Shown here piece after piece: positions 1 to 8,570 of a stretch of DNA of 51,610 bases. The translations under genes were made by a program, and so were the position numbers. Within the stretch, counting starts at the first letter, position 1. Each line of letters begins with the position of its first letter. Source of the stretch: Gammaproteobacteria bacterium. Its GTDB lineage: Bacteria > Pseudomonadota > Gammaproteobacteria > Chromatiales > Chromatiaceae. The notes under the pieces are model-generated. The model had not been told where the DNA came from. It ran no database searches and saw only the letters and a program-made list of their open reading frames with translations. The DNA lies in the NCBI GenBank assembly GCA_009928645.1, contig SACH01000016.1, forward strand, positions 1 to 51,610. The letters run 5' to 3'.

Positions 1-25
1 ATGTGAAAGTAGGTCACCGCCAGGA
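1..25 (+). rRNA. rrf: 3' end of a 5S rRNA gene (partial)
   Basis: The first 25 bases match the 3' end of bacterial 5S rRNA: a loop-E/helix region reading GTGAAAGTAGG followed by a closing strand ending in CCGCCAGG, which would pair with the usual 5' CCTGGCGG of 5S rRNA. The rest of the gene lies outside the window. An intrinsic terminator follows 13 bases later, as expected at the end of an rRNA operon. The call rests on a short stretch plus that context. Confidence 0.8.
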
Positions 26-37
26 CCTTTTCCTGAA

Positions 38-67
38 CCCCGTCACCTGACCGTGACGGGGTTTTTT
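38..67 (+). terminator. Intrinsic terminator of the rRNA operon
   Basis: A perfect 9-bp stem, CCCCGTCAC and GTGACGGGG, encloses the 6-base loop CTGACC and is followed directly by six T residues. This is a textbook factor-independent terminator just after the 5S rRNA end. Confidence 0.93.
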
Positions 68-254
68 ATTGCTGCACCGTGACCGAATAGGGTCGGTGGG
101 TCGGGATTGTCCGATGAACGACCCCTACTACGGGGCGGTGACGGGGCAGCTCCTCGTGAGCACCACCAAGCTGGCCTTCATCGCTGTCTGGCCACGCCGA
201 TTCCCGCAGGGTATCGCCGTCACACACTTGGCGCGCATAGATAAGCGTATTTTC

Positions 255-308
255 AACCCCCTCTCAGCAAGGCTATGACAGTCTCTGAAGAAAAGGGGGT
301 TAGCTTTT
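255..308 (+). terminator. Weak terminator-like inverted repeat between the rRNA operon and lon
   Basis: AACCCCCT (255-262) can pair with AGGGGGTT (294-301), followed by AGC and a T-run. The loop of about 31 bases is long. The T-run lies on the plus strand, so it would back up rRNA read-through rather than end lon, which arrives on the minus strand. The rest of 68-309 shows no convincing gene. Confidence 0.3.
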
Positions 309-309
309 T

Positions 310-2760
310 TTACCGCTTGAGAAGTCTCTCCTTGAAAAGGAGTGGCATCACCTCTTCATAACGCGTTGCAAAGTGAATAGTCAGCCCCTGTCGGACGTAA
401 TCAGGGACCTCCTCGAATTCACCCTGATTGTCTGCGGGGAGGATAATTTCCTTGATACCGGACCGTCGGGCGGCGATGAGTTTTTCGCGGATACCGCCGA
501 CCGGGAAGACCGCACCGGTGAGCGTCAGCTCCCCCGTCATAGCCAGACGTCGCACGGGTTGCTTTCTTGCAAGGGAAATGAGGGCGCTGGCAAGGGTGAT
601 ACCTGCGGATGGACCATCCTTAGGGGTGGCGCCGGCAGGAACATGGACGTGTATAAAAGACTTTTCGAAATAGGCAGGGTCAATGCCGTAAGCTTCGGCG
701 TGACTGACTACATACCCATAGGCAATCTCCGCTGATTCCTTCATGACATCGCCCAACTGCCCCGTGAGTTTGAGGCCGCGCGTGAATCCATGGGTCCGCA
801 CTGCCTCGATGGCCAGTGTGGCGCCGCCCATGGCCGTCCATGCCAGCCCAGTTACTACCCCTGGACCGCCGAGCTTTCGATCATCGCGGAACATGGGGCT
901 GCCGAGGAACTCTTTGAGTTGATCCTCTTTCACCTGAATGGGTGGTTCCTGTCCTTCCAGCATCCGTACGGCAGACTTACGGACAATTTTGCCCAATTGT
1001 TTGTCCAACCGACGGACGCCGGCATCCCGGGCATAGCCGCTGATGACCGCTCGCAGGGTCGCCGTGTCCAGACGAACGGCCCGATTCGGTAGGCCGGCCT
1101 TATCGATCTGGCGAGGCAGCAGGTACTTTCTGGCGATATTGAGTTTTTCTTCCAGGATGTAGCCCGACAAAGGGATGACCTCCATGCGGTCCAGCAGGGG
1201 GCCGGGGATGCTGTCCATCTGATTGGCGGTACAAACGAAGAGTACCTTGGAGAGGTCAAAGCGCAAATCCAGGTAATGGTCCAGAAAGTCAACGTTTTGT
1301 TCGGGGTCAAGGACCTCGAGCAGGGCGGAGGCCGGGTCGCCGTGATAAGAGGACCCGATCTTGTCGATTTCATCCAGCATAATGACCGGATTGGCGGTAC
1401 CCGTATCCTTGACCGCCTGGAGAAACTTGCCGGGCATGGCGCCGATGTAGGTCCGACGATGCCCCTTGATTTCGGCCTCATCGCGAATTCCTCCCACCGA
1501 AAAGCGGTAGAAGCGACGCCCCAGGGCATCGGCGATGGAGCGACCAACCGAGGTTTTACCCACGCCTGGCGGCCCCACCAGTAGGATGATGGAACCGGCG
1601 ATCTCGCCCTTGTGGATACCTACCGCTAGAAATTCCAGTATGCGCGTCTTGACGTCCGTCAGGCCGTAGTGATCACGCTCCAGCAAACGGCGCGCCCTTT
1701 TTAGCTCCAGTTTATCCTGAGAATATTTGCCCCAGGGCAAGGTGGTGATCCAGTCCAGATAATTGCGCGTAACGGAGTATTCTGGTGATCCTGTTTCCAG
1801 GATGGCCATCTTTTCTAGTTCCTCATCGACCCGTTTCTGGGCCTCCGCGGTCAGGGTCAACCCCTTGAGACGTTGCTTGAATTTATCCAGTTCCGCTGTG
1901 CGGTCATCCTTGGCCAATCCCAGTTCCTTTTGAATGACCTTGAGTTGTTCCCTGAGGAAGAAGTCACGCTGCTGTTTATGCATGCGTTCCTCGACGGACT
2001 GCCTGATCTTTTGCTGAGCGCGAGCCAGTTCCCGTTCGTTGTTAAGCAGGATCAGGACCTTTTCCATCCGCTTGAGCAGGTCGACCGCCTCCAGGACTTC
2101 CTGGAGTTGTTCCTTGTTGGAGGTCGTTAGACTAGCGGCGAAATCAGACAGATGAGAGGGATCATCGGGTCCGAAACGGTCGAGGAAGACGCGAAGTTCT
2201 TCTACGTACAGGGGGTTTAAAGGTAACAATTCCTTGATGGTATTGATGACGGCTATGGCATAAGCCTTGACCTCGCCATCTGGTTCGCGACTCGGTTCGG
2301 GTAGATATTCGACTCGGGCGGAGAAGGGCGCACGCCGTGCAACCCAATTCTCGATGCGAAAGCGGTGCAGACACTCCACCAAAACCTGAAGGTAGCCCTC
2401 CTGCTCATGGACGCGATGTACCCGACAGGCAGTCCCGACGCTGTAGAACTGTTCTGGTTGGGACTCCTCAGCGGTATCGCCAGTCACAAGCACGACGCCC
2501 AGGATTTTGTTGTCAGAATCCACCACGGCCCGGATGGTCTTGGCCCAGTGCTTGGCAGACATCAGCAGAGGAACCGCCTGACCGGGAAAGAAAGGGCGCG
2601 CCGCTACTGGCAGCAAATGGATGATGCCCGGTAGCACGTCCTTGAGGCGGGCGGGCATGGCGGGCTCGACCCTGATTTCCTCCTGTTGCTGATCTGTTGC
2701 AGCCCTGTCCGCTGATGCTTCAGGGTTGATGGTATCCGGCTGGTCCTCAAGATCGTTCAT
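310..2760 (-). CDS. lon: Lon ATP-dependent serine protease
   Basis: 816 residues, full length for LonA. It degrades misfolded and specific short-lived regulatory proteins in the cytoplasm as a hexamer. The N-terminal LON substrate-binding domain covers about residues 45-240, followed by a helical coiled region (FFLREQLKVIQKELG near 267-281). The AAA+ module has Walker A GPPGVGKT at 396-403 and a Walker B ending LDEIDK. The C-terminal protease domain has PKDGPSAG with catalytic Ser718 and partner Lys760 in GGIREK. The N-terminal 35 residues are acidic and variable. The gene lies 23 bases downstream of rsmA on the same strand, so the two are probably cotranscribed. It converges on the rRNA operon. 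No heat-shock promoter could be assigned. Confidence 0.97.
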   Translation of the reverse strand: MNDLEDQPDTINPEASADRAATDQQQEEIRVEPAMPARLKDVLPGIIHLLPVAARPFFPGQAVPLLMSAKHWAKTIRAVVDSDNKILGVVLVTGDTAEESQPEQFYSVGTACRVHRVHEQEGYLQVLVECLHRFRIENWVARRAPFSARVEYLPEPSREPDGEVKAYAIAVINTIKELLPLNPLYVEELRVFLDRFGPDDPSHLSDFAASLTTSNKEQLQEVLEAVDLLKRMEKVLILLNNERELARAQQKIRQSVEERMHKQQRDFFLREQLKVIQKELGLAKDDRTAELDKFKQRLKGLTLTAEAQKRVDEELEKMAILETGSPEYSVTRNYLDWITTLPWGKYSQDKLELKRARRLLERDHYGLTDVKTRILEFLAVGIHKGEIAGSIILLVGPPGVGKTSVGRSIADALGRRFYRFSVGGIRDEAEIKGHRRTYIGAMPGKFLQAVKDTGTANPVIMLDEIDKIGSSYHGDPASALLEVLDPEQNVDFLDHYLDLRFDLSKVLFVCTANQMDSIPGPLLDRMEVIPLSGYILEEKLNIARKYLLPRQIDKAGLPNRAVRLDTATLRAVISGYARDAGVRRLDKQLGKIVRKSAVRMLEGQEPPIQVKEDQLKEFLGSPMFRDDRKLGGPGVVTGLAWTAMGGATLAIEAVRTHGFTRGLKLTGQLGDVMKESAEIAYGYVVSHAEAYGIDPAYFEKSFIHVHVPAGATPKDGPSAGITLASALISLARKQPVRRLAMTGELTLTGAVFPVGGIREKLIAARRSGIKEIILPADNQGEFEEVPDYVRQGLTIHFATRYEEVMPLLFKERLLKR

Positions 2761-2783
2761 GGTACTTCGCCTGCAGGTGGGTG

Positions 2784-3596
2784 CTAATTCTTGACACTCT
2801 CGTGATCATCAGATGAGGTATTACAAGTCACATCAGCCAATCCGACGAAGGCTGAGACGGGCAATGCCTCGGCTCGTTGACCCGGGTCAATGTTCAAGCG
2901 GGCAAAATCCGCCGATCTGACCAGGTCTTTCAGGCTATTACGTAAGGTCTTTCGCCGCTGAGAGAAGGCGAGAGCCACTAGGTGGGCATGGTGGCGAGGA
3001 TTGCGTGGTGTCAGGGGGGCTGGATCAAGGGGTAGCAAGCGCAGAAAGGCGGAGTTGACCTTGGGCGCGGGAAAGAAGGCCTGGGAGGGGATATCGAACA
3101 GGGCCTCGGCCTGGCACCAGGTCTGGACCATCACCGAAAGACGCCCATAAGTCCTCGATCCTGGGGGGGCCACGATACGGTCCACCACTTCCTTTTGCAG
3201 CATCAGGTGCAGATCCTGAATGCAGGCCTTTTGCTCCAGAAAACGAAAAAGGAGGGGGGTGGAGATGTTATAGGGTAGGTTGCCAACGATGCGCACTTTT
3301 CCGTTGGTGCCCGCAAGTGGACATAGCTCAAACGCGAGGGCATCGGCCTGATGAATGGTCAGGTGGCCCAAGCCCTGGCAGGCACGCCCCAAGGGTTCGA
3401 TCAGATCCCGATCCAGTTCTACCACGTCCAGATGTCCCGCCCGGCGTAACAGTGGTTGGGTGATGGCCCCGCGGCCAGGGCCAATCTCCACCAGTCGCTC
3501 TCCGGTGTGGGGGCTGATGGCGGTGAGGATCTGGTCGATGATCGTCGGGTCGTGGAGGAAGTTCTGTCCGAAGCGTTTGCGGGGTTTAGGGAACAT
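2784..3596 (-). CDS. rsmA: 16S rRNA (adenine(1518)-N6/adenine(1519)-N6)-dimethyltransferase
   Basis: 270 residues, the usual size for RsmA/KsgA, which dimethylates two adjacent adenines in the 3'-terminal hairpin of 16S rRNA late in 30S assembly. The N-terminus carries the family's KRFGQNFLHD. The SAM-binding motif I is EIGPGRG (37-43), and the catalytic motif IV is NLPYN at 106-110. A basic C-terminal domain with FSQRRKTLRNSLK binds RNA. In many gammaproteobacteria rsmA sits with pdxA and apaG/apaH; here it is upstream of lon instead. The ATG at 3596 is well supported by alignment of the N-terminal motif. Confidence 0.96.
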   Translation of the reverse strand: MFPKPRKRFGQNFLHDPTIIDQILTAISPHTGERLVEIGPGRGAITQPLLRRAGHLDVVELDRDLIEPLGRACQGLGHLTIHQADALAFELCPLAGTNGKVRIVGNLPYNISTPLLFRFLEQKACIQDLHLMLQKEVVDRIVAPPGSRTYGRLSVMVQTWCQAEALFDIPSQAFFPAPKVNSAFLRLLPLDPAPLTPRNPRHHAHLVALAFSQRRKTLRNSLKDLVRSADFARLNIDPGQRAEALPVSAFVGLADVTCNTSSDDHESVKN

Positions 3597-3672
3597 GGGG
3601 CTGTCGGGGGATTATCTGGTCGCCAAGGCAAAAGTCGCGTAACATCGGTCTAGTTGAAAATCAACATCATGA

Positions 3673-3720
3673 AGCCTTCCCCTCCAGAAAACCCGCATTT
3701 TCTGGGGGTGGTAGAAGGCT
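3673..3720 (+). other. Long imperfect hairpin in the CHAD-parA leader
   Basis: AGCCTTC (3673-3679) pairs with GAAGGCT (3714-3720). Inside, CCTCCAGAAAA (3681-3691) pairs with TTTTCTGGGGG (3698-3708), with one T-G wobble and a 6-base loop. That gives about 18 pairs with a small asymmetric internal loop. There is no T-run on either strand, so it is not an ordinary terminator. It lies in the 211-base divergent region between rsmA and the CHAD gene, 87 bases upstream of the CHAD start. Confidence 0.55.
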
Positions 3721-3807
3721 GGGGGCGCTGACCATCCTGCTGCAAGAGGCGTGTCCAGCCGCCAGAAGTATCCATCATAACAACCTAAGAGGACGATACA
3801 TCCATCA

Positions 3808-5391
3808 ATGAACGAATTCGCTCAGGCCTATCTGGTTCCTGATGGGACCGACCTGCAGGGCATCAAGGATGCCTTTAAGGGGCGCTATAGCGTGACTGAG
3901 GATGAGCCCCACGAACTGATCCGCCGTTTCTACGATACCTTCGATTGGAGTCTGTACCAGGCGGGCACCGTTTTAGTAGAGCTTAGCGACGGTTCCGAAC
4001 GGGAGTTGATTTGGCGTGACCTCCATAATGAAGCCCCAAGGCTGGCGTGGAATACCGACCAGGAGCCTGGCTTTGCCGCCGATCTTCCGACCATTCCGGA
4101 GATCGACCGCCTGGCGCGCCTGGTGGGCATCCGTCGTCTCCTCCCCTTACTGGATGTACATACGCGCCTAATCAGTTGGCGCCTCCTCAATGAGGACGAC
4201 AAGACGGTCGTCCGCCTGGAATTGGAGCAGAACCGCTATGTGGACAAGGGGCGCGAGCGCCAGGGTCCCGTCTCCATCCTGCTGCGGTTACATGGCGTCA
4301 AGGGCTATGATCAGGAGTTACAGGCAACAGCACAGCTCCTCCAGCAGGACCTGAACCTGTCCCTTGCACGCGCCGAACTGCTCCAGGAAGCCCTGGCGGC
4401 CGCCGGGCGCCGAGCTCTGGATTACAGTTCTCAGCTTGATTTCCGTCTCGATCCCCAACGCCGTGCCGATGCCACGGCCAAAGAGATCCTGCTGCACCTG
4501 CTTAACACCATCGAGGTCAACATCCCGGGGACCCGGGAGAACCTGGATTCGGAATTTCTCCATGACTTCCGCGTGGCCGTGCGCCGTACCCGCTCCGCCC
4601 TGACTCAGATCAAGGACATCTTTGCCACAGACCTGGTCGAGCAGTACAAAGAAGCCTTCGGCTGGCTGGGCGAATTCACCGGTCCGGTTCGGGACCTCGA
4701 TGTCTATCTCCTCGATTTCAATGATTATCAGGCGACCCTGCCTGAGGCGTTGCGGCCCCACCTAGAGCCCTTGCGGGACTTCATCCATGCCCATTATGGT
4801 GCTGAGCAGAAGGCCCTGGTGACGCATCTCGATTCCAAGCGCTTACGTGACTTGTTACGCCACTGGCGGGCCTTCCTCGAGGCCCCGGTACCCGAGCAGT
4901 CGGTCGTCCCCAATGCCATGCGGCCGGTCAAGGCCGTAGCGGACGAACGAATCTGGACCATGTACAAGCGCGTGCGCAAGGAGGGGCGGGCGATCACCCA
5001 GGCCTCGCCTCCGGAGGATATGCACGAACTCCGCAAGAGCTGCAAAAAACTGCGTTACCTCATCGAATTTTTCGATAGCCTCTACTCGAAGCAAGAGGTA
5101 CGTCAACTGGTGAAGCTGATGAAGGTCCTGCTCGATAACCTGGGTAATTTCCAGGACCTAGCGGTTCAGGCCGATCACTTGCGTGATATGGCCCAGCGCA
5201 TGCGAGACGAAACCCATGCCAGCACCGACACGCTCCTGACTATGGGGGTCCTGGTCGGACACCTCCTGGAACATCAGCACCGGGCGCGGGAAGAGTTCGC
5301 GCAGATCTTTGCGACCTTTGACAGTGAAGAGCATCAGGCCCTCTTCAGCACGCTCTTCGCCCCGCCGAAGCGGCAGAGGAAAGGCGCATGA
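3808..5391 (+). CDS. CHAD-domain protein with CYTH-like N-terminal region
   Basis: 527 residues. CHAD domains are conserved histidine-rich helical domains that bind polyphosphate and target proteins to polyphosphate granules. The CHAD part spans about residues 220-515, with the two diagnostic basic helices HDFRVAVRRTRS (252-263) and MHELRKSCKKLRY (405-417), each carrying the His and Arg/Lys residues that line the polyphosphate-binding pore. Residues 1-170 are a beta-rich region whose layout resembles CYTH/triphosphate tunnel domains, but I do not see a clean ExExK motif, so that part may be degenerate. No signal peptide or membrane segment is visible. Its stop overlaps the start of the following ParA-type gene (ATGA), so the two are translationally coupled. 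No ppk or ppx gene is nearby. Confidence 0.88.
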   Translation: MNEFAQAYLVPDGTDLQGIKDAFKGRYSVTEDEPHELIRRFYDTFDWSLYQAGTVLVELSDGSERELIWRDLHNEAPRLAWNTDQEPGFAADLPTIPEIDRLARLVGIRRLLPLLDVHTRLISWRLLNEDDKTVVRLELEQNRYVDKGRERQGPVSILLRLHGVKGYDQELQATAQLLQQDLNLSLARAELLQEALAAAGRRALDYSSQLDFRLDPQRRADATAKEILLHLLNTIEVNIPGTRENLDSEFLHDFRVAVRRTRSALTQIKDIFATDLVEQYKEAFGWLGEFTGPVRDLDVYLLDFNDYQATLPEALRPHLEPLRDFIHAHYGAEQKALVTHLDSKRLRDLLRHWRAFLEAPVPEQSVVPNAMRPVKAVADERIWTMYKRVRKEGRAITQASPPEDMHELRKSCKKLRYLIEFFDSLYSKQEVRQLVKLMKVLLDNLGNFQDLAVQADHLRDMAQRMRDETHASTDTLLTMGVLVGHLLEHQHRAREEFAQIFATFDSEEHQALFSTLFAPPKRQRKGA

Positions 5392-6149
5392 AGATCATTG
5401 CTTCCTACAATATCAAGGGCGGCGTCGGTAAGACGGCGACGGCGGTCAATCTCGCTTATTTGTCTGCTCGGGATGGCAACCGGACGCTGATCTGGGATCT
5501 GGATCCCCAAGGCGCAGCGACTTACTACTTCCGGGTCAAACCCAAGGTTAAGGGGGGCACCCGGGCTCTAGTGAGTGGTCATCGTGATCTGGATGATCTG
5601 GTCAAAGGGACGGATTTCGATGGTCTGGATCTGCTGCCTGCGGACTTCTCTTACCGCAACATGGATCTGGTGCTGGAAGACAACAAACGTCCCACCAAGC
5701 AGTTACAGAAGTTGTTGGCGCCGATGGCCATTGCCTACGACTTTGTCTTCCTCGATTGCCCCCCCAGCATCTCACTGGTGTCGGAAAACGTCTTCCGTGC
5801 CAGTCATGCCCTGCTGGTGCCCATGATTCCAACGACCCTCTCCGCTCGCACACTAGACCAGTTGCAGGAATTCCTCGATGGCCATGATGGCTTGGGCAAG
5901 GTCAATTTGATGCCTTTTTTCTCCATGGTTGACCGGCGCAAGCATCTGCATGTCCATCTGATGGAGACGCTGCCCGAAAGCTTTCCAACCTTTCTCAAGG
6001 CTAGCATTCCCTATGCCTCCGATGTCGAACGTATGGGGCTCAACCGGATGCCGCTGCCAGCCTATGCCCCAGCTTCCAATCCCGTAATCCGGGCCTACGA
6101 GGCGTTGTGGGCGGAGATCAAGGCCGGGTTGACGAAGCCCGGGAGCTAA
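5388..6149 (+). CDS. ParA/MinD-family ATPase
   Basis: 253 residues. It has the deviant Walker A KGGVGKT at 10-16, with signature Lys10 and Lys15, a Walker A' aspartate in DLDPQGAA, and Walker B FLDCPP. These are the marks of the dimerising ParA/MinD ATPases that position plasmids, chromosomes or protein bodies over the nucleoid. No parB, parS cluster, replication gene or min gene is adjacent. The only partner is the upstream CHAD gene, with which it shares an ATGA overlap. It is therefore more likely a cargo-positioning ATPase than a chromosome-partition ParA; that role is inference. Downstream, 6150-6405 contains no gene; an AT-rich hairpin at about 6308-6330 might end the transcript. Confidence 0.92.
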   Translation: MKIIASYNIKGGVGKTATAVNLAYLSARDGNRTLIWDLDPQGAATYYFRVKPKVKGGTRALVSGHRDLDDLVKGTDFDGLDLLPADFSYRNMDLVLEDNKRPTKQLQKLLAPMAIAYDFVFLDCPPSISLVSENVFRASHALLVPMIPTTLSARTLDQLQEFLDGHDGLGKVNLMPFFSMVDRRKHLHVHLMETLPESFPTFLKASIPYASDVERMGLNRMPLPAYAPASNPVIRAYEALWAEIKAGLTKPGS

Positions 6150-6405
6150 TCGGAGTCTCGGGACAAGTCCCCTGTGGCAGGGACGCCTGTCCTCAACCTG
6201 ATGCGTGGGGAGATTCGCCCGGGGTAGAGTGGATCAGACCTGATGAGGAGCATCTCCCCGCTCATCCAGGGGGAACAAATGCCAGGTTCGCCTTCTCGGC
6301 AACCTGATGAAGAAAATGTTCATTTTTTCAGTTCCCAATGTGCAGCCTATGGGCCCCCTCCATTCGGGAGGCATTGGATGGACAGTTTTCAAGCGTGTGG
6401 CGTGA

Positions 6406-7242
6406 TTAGGCCAGCGAGGACAGATACTGGTCCACCGCCGCGTCGGGGCAGATCTCGCCTCGGCGTACCGCCAGGCCGTAACGTTGGTGCCAGGCGTTGA
6501 TCAGGGGCCTGGCCATGAGCCATTCAGCGTAGACAATACGTGCCAGGGGACCTCCCTGGTCAAGGAAGCCGGTGTCCTCATAGGCCCGATCCGCCGCCGC
6601 GCGATCATAATCAAGGCGCACGATGCGGGTGTGCCAGTGCCCCCCATGCCACTCCAGCTGGCCGTAACTGGCCCGCACATCGCCATCGAAGGGTGAGCCG
6701 ACGGAGCCGATGTTCAGGATGTCGATCCCAGCGAAGTGTCGAAACAGCGGCCTATGCGTATGGCCGGTGACGAAGAGATCGACATCCTCGGGCAGCCTCG
6801 CGGGGAGGTCGACGTCCTGGGTGCGCAACGAGATCCCGTCACGATTGCCCAGCAGCGTGCCATGGGTGATGTGGACCCAGCCCCGGCCCGGTTCGCCCTC
6901 GAAGCAAAGATGATCCGGCCAGTCAGTCAGCCACTGCTCGGTTCCCGCCAACTGTGCATGGGTAAAATCTGCCAGGGCACGCAGGCGGGCATCGATGGGG
7001 TCCGTGGGTAGCTCCCGACCACAGCGCAGGACCCAGACTTCATGATTGCCCAGGAGGGGTAGCCAACCCGCGCCTTGCCGCAGTGCCTGAAAACGGCGGA
7101 GGCACAGGTCACTGCTCGGCCCGCGATTGATGAGATCGCCGGCCATGACCACCAGGTCCGGGGCCCAAGCCTGGATGTGGGCGACGCAGGTCTCCATGGC
7201 CGGGAAATTGGCCTGGACGTCCGAAAAGACGGCGACCCTCAT
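6406..7242 (-). CDS. Calcineurin-like metallophosphoesterase
   Basis: 278 residues. The motif order is that of the YfcE/MJ0936-type phosphodiesterases: SDVQAN (7-12), GDLINRGP (35-42), GNHE (65-68), a His-containing VHITHGT (123-129) and GHTH (160-163). These residues coordinate a dinuclear metal centre and would hydrolyse a phosphomonoester or phosphodiester; the substrate cannot be told. The first motif, normally DxH, has Gln10 in place of the metal-binding His. The remaining ligands are intact, so the protein is probably active with altered metal use. The start ATG gives the expected MRVAVFSD beginning. It is transcribed alone, convergent with the ParA gene. Confidence 0.87.
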   Translation of the reverse strand: MRVAVFSDVQANFPAMETCVAHIQAWAPDLVVMAGDLINRGPSSDLCLRRFQALRQGAGWLPLLGNHEVWVLRCGRELPTDPIDARLRALADFTHAQLAGTEQWLTDWPDHLCFEGEPGRGWVHITHGTLLGNRDGISLRTQDVDLPARLPEDVDLFVTGHTHRPLFRHFAGIDILNIGSVGSPFDGDVRASYGQLEWHGGHWHTRIVRLDYDRAAADRAYEDTGFLDQGGPLARIVYAEWLMARPLINAWHQRYGLAVRRGEICPDAAVDQYLSSLA

Positions 7243-7396
7243 CGCGGCATCGCCTGGGTGCGAGGGTTGCTGGCGAGTCGCCCTGACATGGGTTTTACCT
7301 CCGGTGTCGAATGGTTCATCATTGCGTAAAGGCCAGGGCGACGAGCGCCGTTGGCAGTGCGCCCCTTGGGCCCCTCATTGACGATCGAGTTGCTGG

Positions 7397-7861
7397 ATGT
7401 TGCAAGAACAAGAAGTCACCGAGCCGGACTGGGACAGTCCGCTCACTCTCCGCCTGACCCCGGCCCTGCTCATGCATTCTCTCATGGCTACCGCCACGGC
7501 CGTGCATACCGGTTATGCCAGTTGCGTGGATGACAAACTGGTCGTCAACGACCTGATCTCCATGGACGGTGCCGTCGGTAATTACGTGCGCCTAGTGGAA
7601 CAGGATTTCTACGAGGAAGAGGACCCGGATACAGTCTGGCATGACTGGACCCTGGAGATCTCCATTGGTAAGGTCCTGACCACGGGCCATTGGCAGATTC
7701 CGGCCAATGCCTCACCCATGGAGTGGGAGTGGACCGCCCGCGAGGCGGAAAAGGCCTTCGGCTACGCCTGTGTCCTGATTGGCCGGCGCGTCCGCCAGGG
7801 CCTAGTGGTGGATGAGCCGGTACCCGTCGAGCAGCCCCATCCGCGCATGGTCCGTCACTGA
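7397..7861 (+). CDS. Hypothetical protein
   Basis: 154 residues, acidic, with no signal peptide, membrane segment or recognisable motif. The middle has a tryptophan-rich stretch (WHDWTLEISIG, then MEWEWTAREAEKAFGY), which looks like a folded soluble domain. I do not recognise the family. The reading frame has the GC-rich third-position pattern of its neighbours; the overlapping antisense frame at 7545-7970 is proline/arginine-rich and looks like a shadow. The ribosome-binding site ahead of the ATG is weak. It is followed after 127 bases by the small gene at 7989 on the same strand. Confidence 0.62.
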   Translation: MLQEQEVTEPDWDSPLTLRLTPALLMHSLMATATAVHTGYASCVDDKLVVNDLISMDGAVGNYVRLVEQDFYEEEDPDTVWHDWTLEISIGKVLTTGHWQIPANASPMEWEWTAREAEKAFGYACVLIGRRVRQGLVVDEPVPVEQPHPRMVRH

Positions 7862-7988
7862 ATTCCGGGTCCCAGGAAACCAGGGCGGTGTGGCGGTGGC
7901 TAGGTCTTGACCTCTCCGGCCGCTGGCCCGGGACCGGGTTTCCCCTCCAGCCGTCTCCTTTAACTCCCACCCACAGCGAGACTCGCCC

Positions 7989-8243
7989 ATGAATGTAAAA
8001 ATTGACGTCGATGTCACCCCGGAAGAGATGCGCAAATTGCTGGGCCTCCCCGATGTGGAGACATTCCAGCGGCAGATGCTCGACGACATCCGTGCCCGGA
8101 TGCTGGAAGGCGCCGAGGGTTATGATCCCCTCAAGCTCTTCCAGCCTTATCTGGCAGGGTCCATGGCCTCTTGGGACATGTTTCAGAAGATGTTCTCGGC
8201 CGCGGTGAGTTCGGGACAGGGGCTGACAAAGACCGGGACCTAA
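7989..8243 (+). CDS. Small DUF6489-like protein
   Basis: 84 residues. The beginning MNVKIDVDVTPEEMRKLLGLPDV is a beta strand followed by a helix, and the rest is helical (MLDDIRARMLEG, then SWDMFQKMFSAAVSS). This resembles the small proteobacterial DUF6489 proteins, as far as I can judge from memory of the N-terminal TPEEMRKLLGLPDV signature. Function is unknown. No signal peptide. It may form a transcription unit with the preceding 154-residue gene. Confidence 0.7.
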   Translation: MNVKIDVDVTPEEMRKLLGLPDVETFQRQMLDDIRARMLEGAEGYDPLKLFQPYLAGSMASWDMFQKMFSAAVSSGQGLTKTGT

Positions 8244-8291
8244 CCGGCGAGGGATCAGCTCTGGGAGTAGGGGATTGGTCCCGCGCGTTCC

Positions 8292-8528
8292 TCAGCTCAG
8301 CCGCTGTAATTCCCGCTTGGCCTGGGCGCGAACGCTCTCCAGCTCCAGGAGTAGGCGATCGACGGTGGCATCCACCTCCGCCTCGCTGTGCAGGATGGGA
8401 CCGATGAGAATAGAGCCATCGAGGGCATACCCATGCTGGCCAAGGCGAATACCGACGCCAGGCTCCTCCGACTCGCCAAAGAGGGCCCAGCCGGTATTGG
8501 GGAGATGGAGTTGGAAGACGTGTGCCAT
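8292..8528 (-). CDS. Small hypothetical protein downstream of purN
   Basis: 78 residues. It starts 43 bases after the purN stop on the same strand, so it could be the last gene of the purM-purN unit. The N-terminal half is beta-like with glycine turns (GWALFGESEEPGVGIRLGQHGYALDG); the C-terminal half is one charged amphipathic helix (EAEVDATVDRLLLELESVRAQ). That composition is protein-like rather than shadow-like. I do not recognise a family. Confidence 0.5.
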   Translation of the reverse strand: MAHVFQLHLPNTGWALFGESEEPGVGIRLGQHGYALDGSILIGPILHSEAEVDATVDRLLLELESVRAQAKRELQRLS

Positions 8529-8570
8529 GGAGGTTCCGCGGTAGCGTCGAGGGGTAGCAAAGTCCGGGTT

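Noticed and set aside
69-278. 69-codon frame after the rRNA operon
   Set aside because: Starts inside the terminator region, has no ribosome-binding site and looks random.
3653-3665. GTTGA-AAA-TCAAC inverted repeat upstream of rsmA, considered as an FNR-type site
   Set aside because: The half-sites are three bases closer than FNR spacing allows.
6207-6259. GGGGAGAT / ATCTCCCC inverted repeat after the ParA gene
   Set aside because: The loop is 37 bases and no T-run follows; weak as a terminator.
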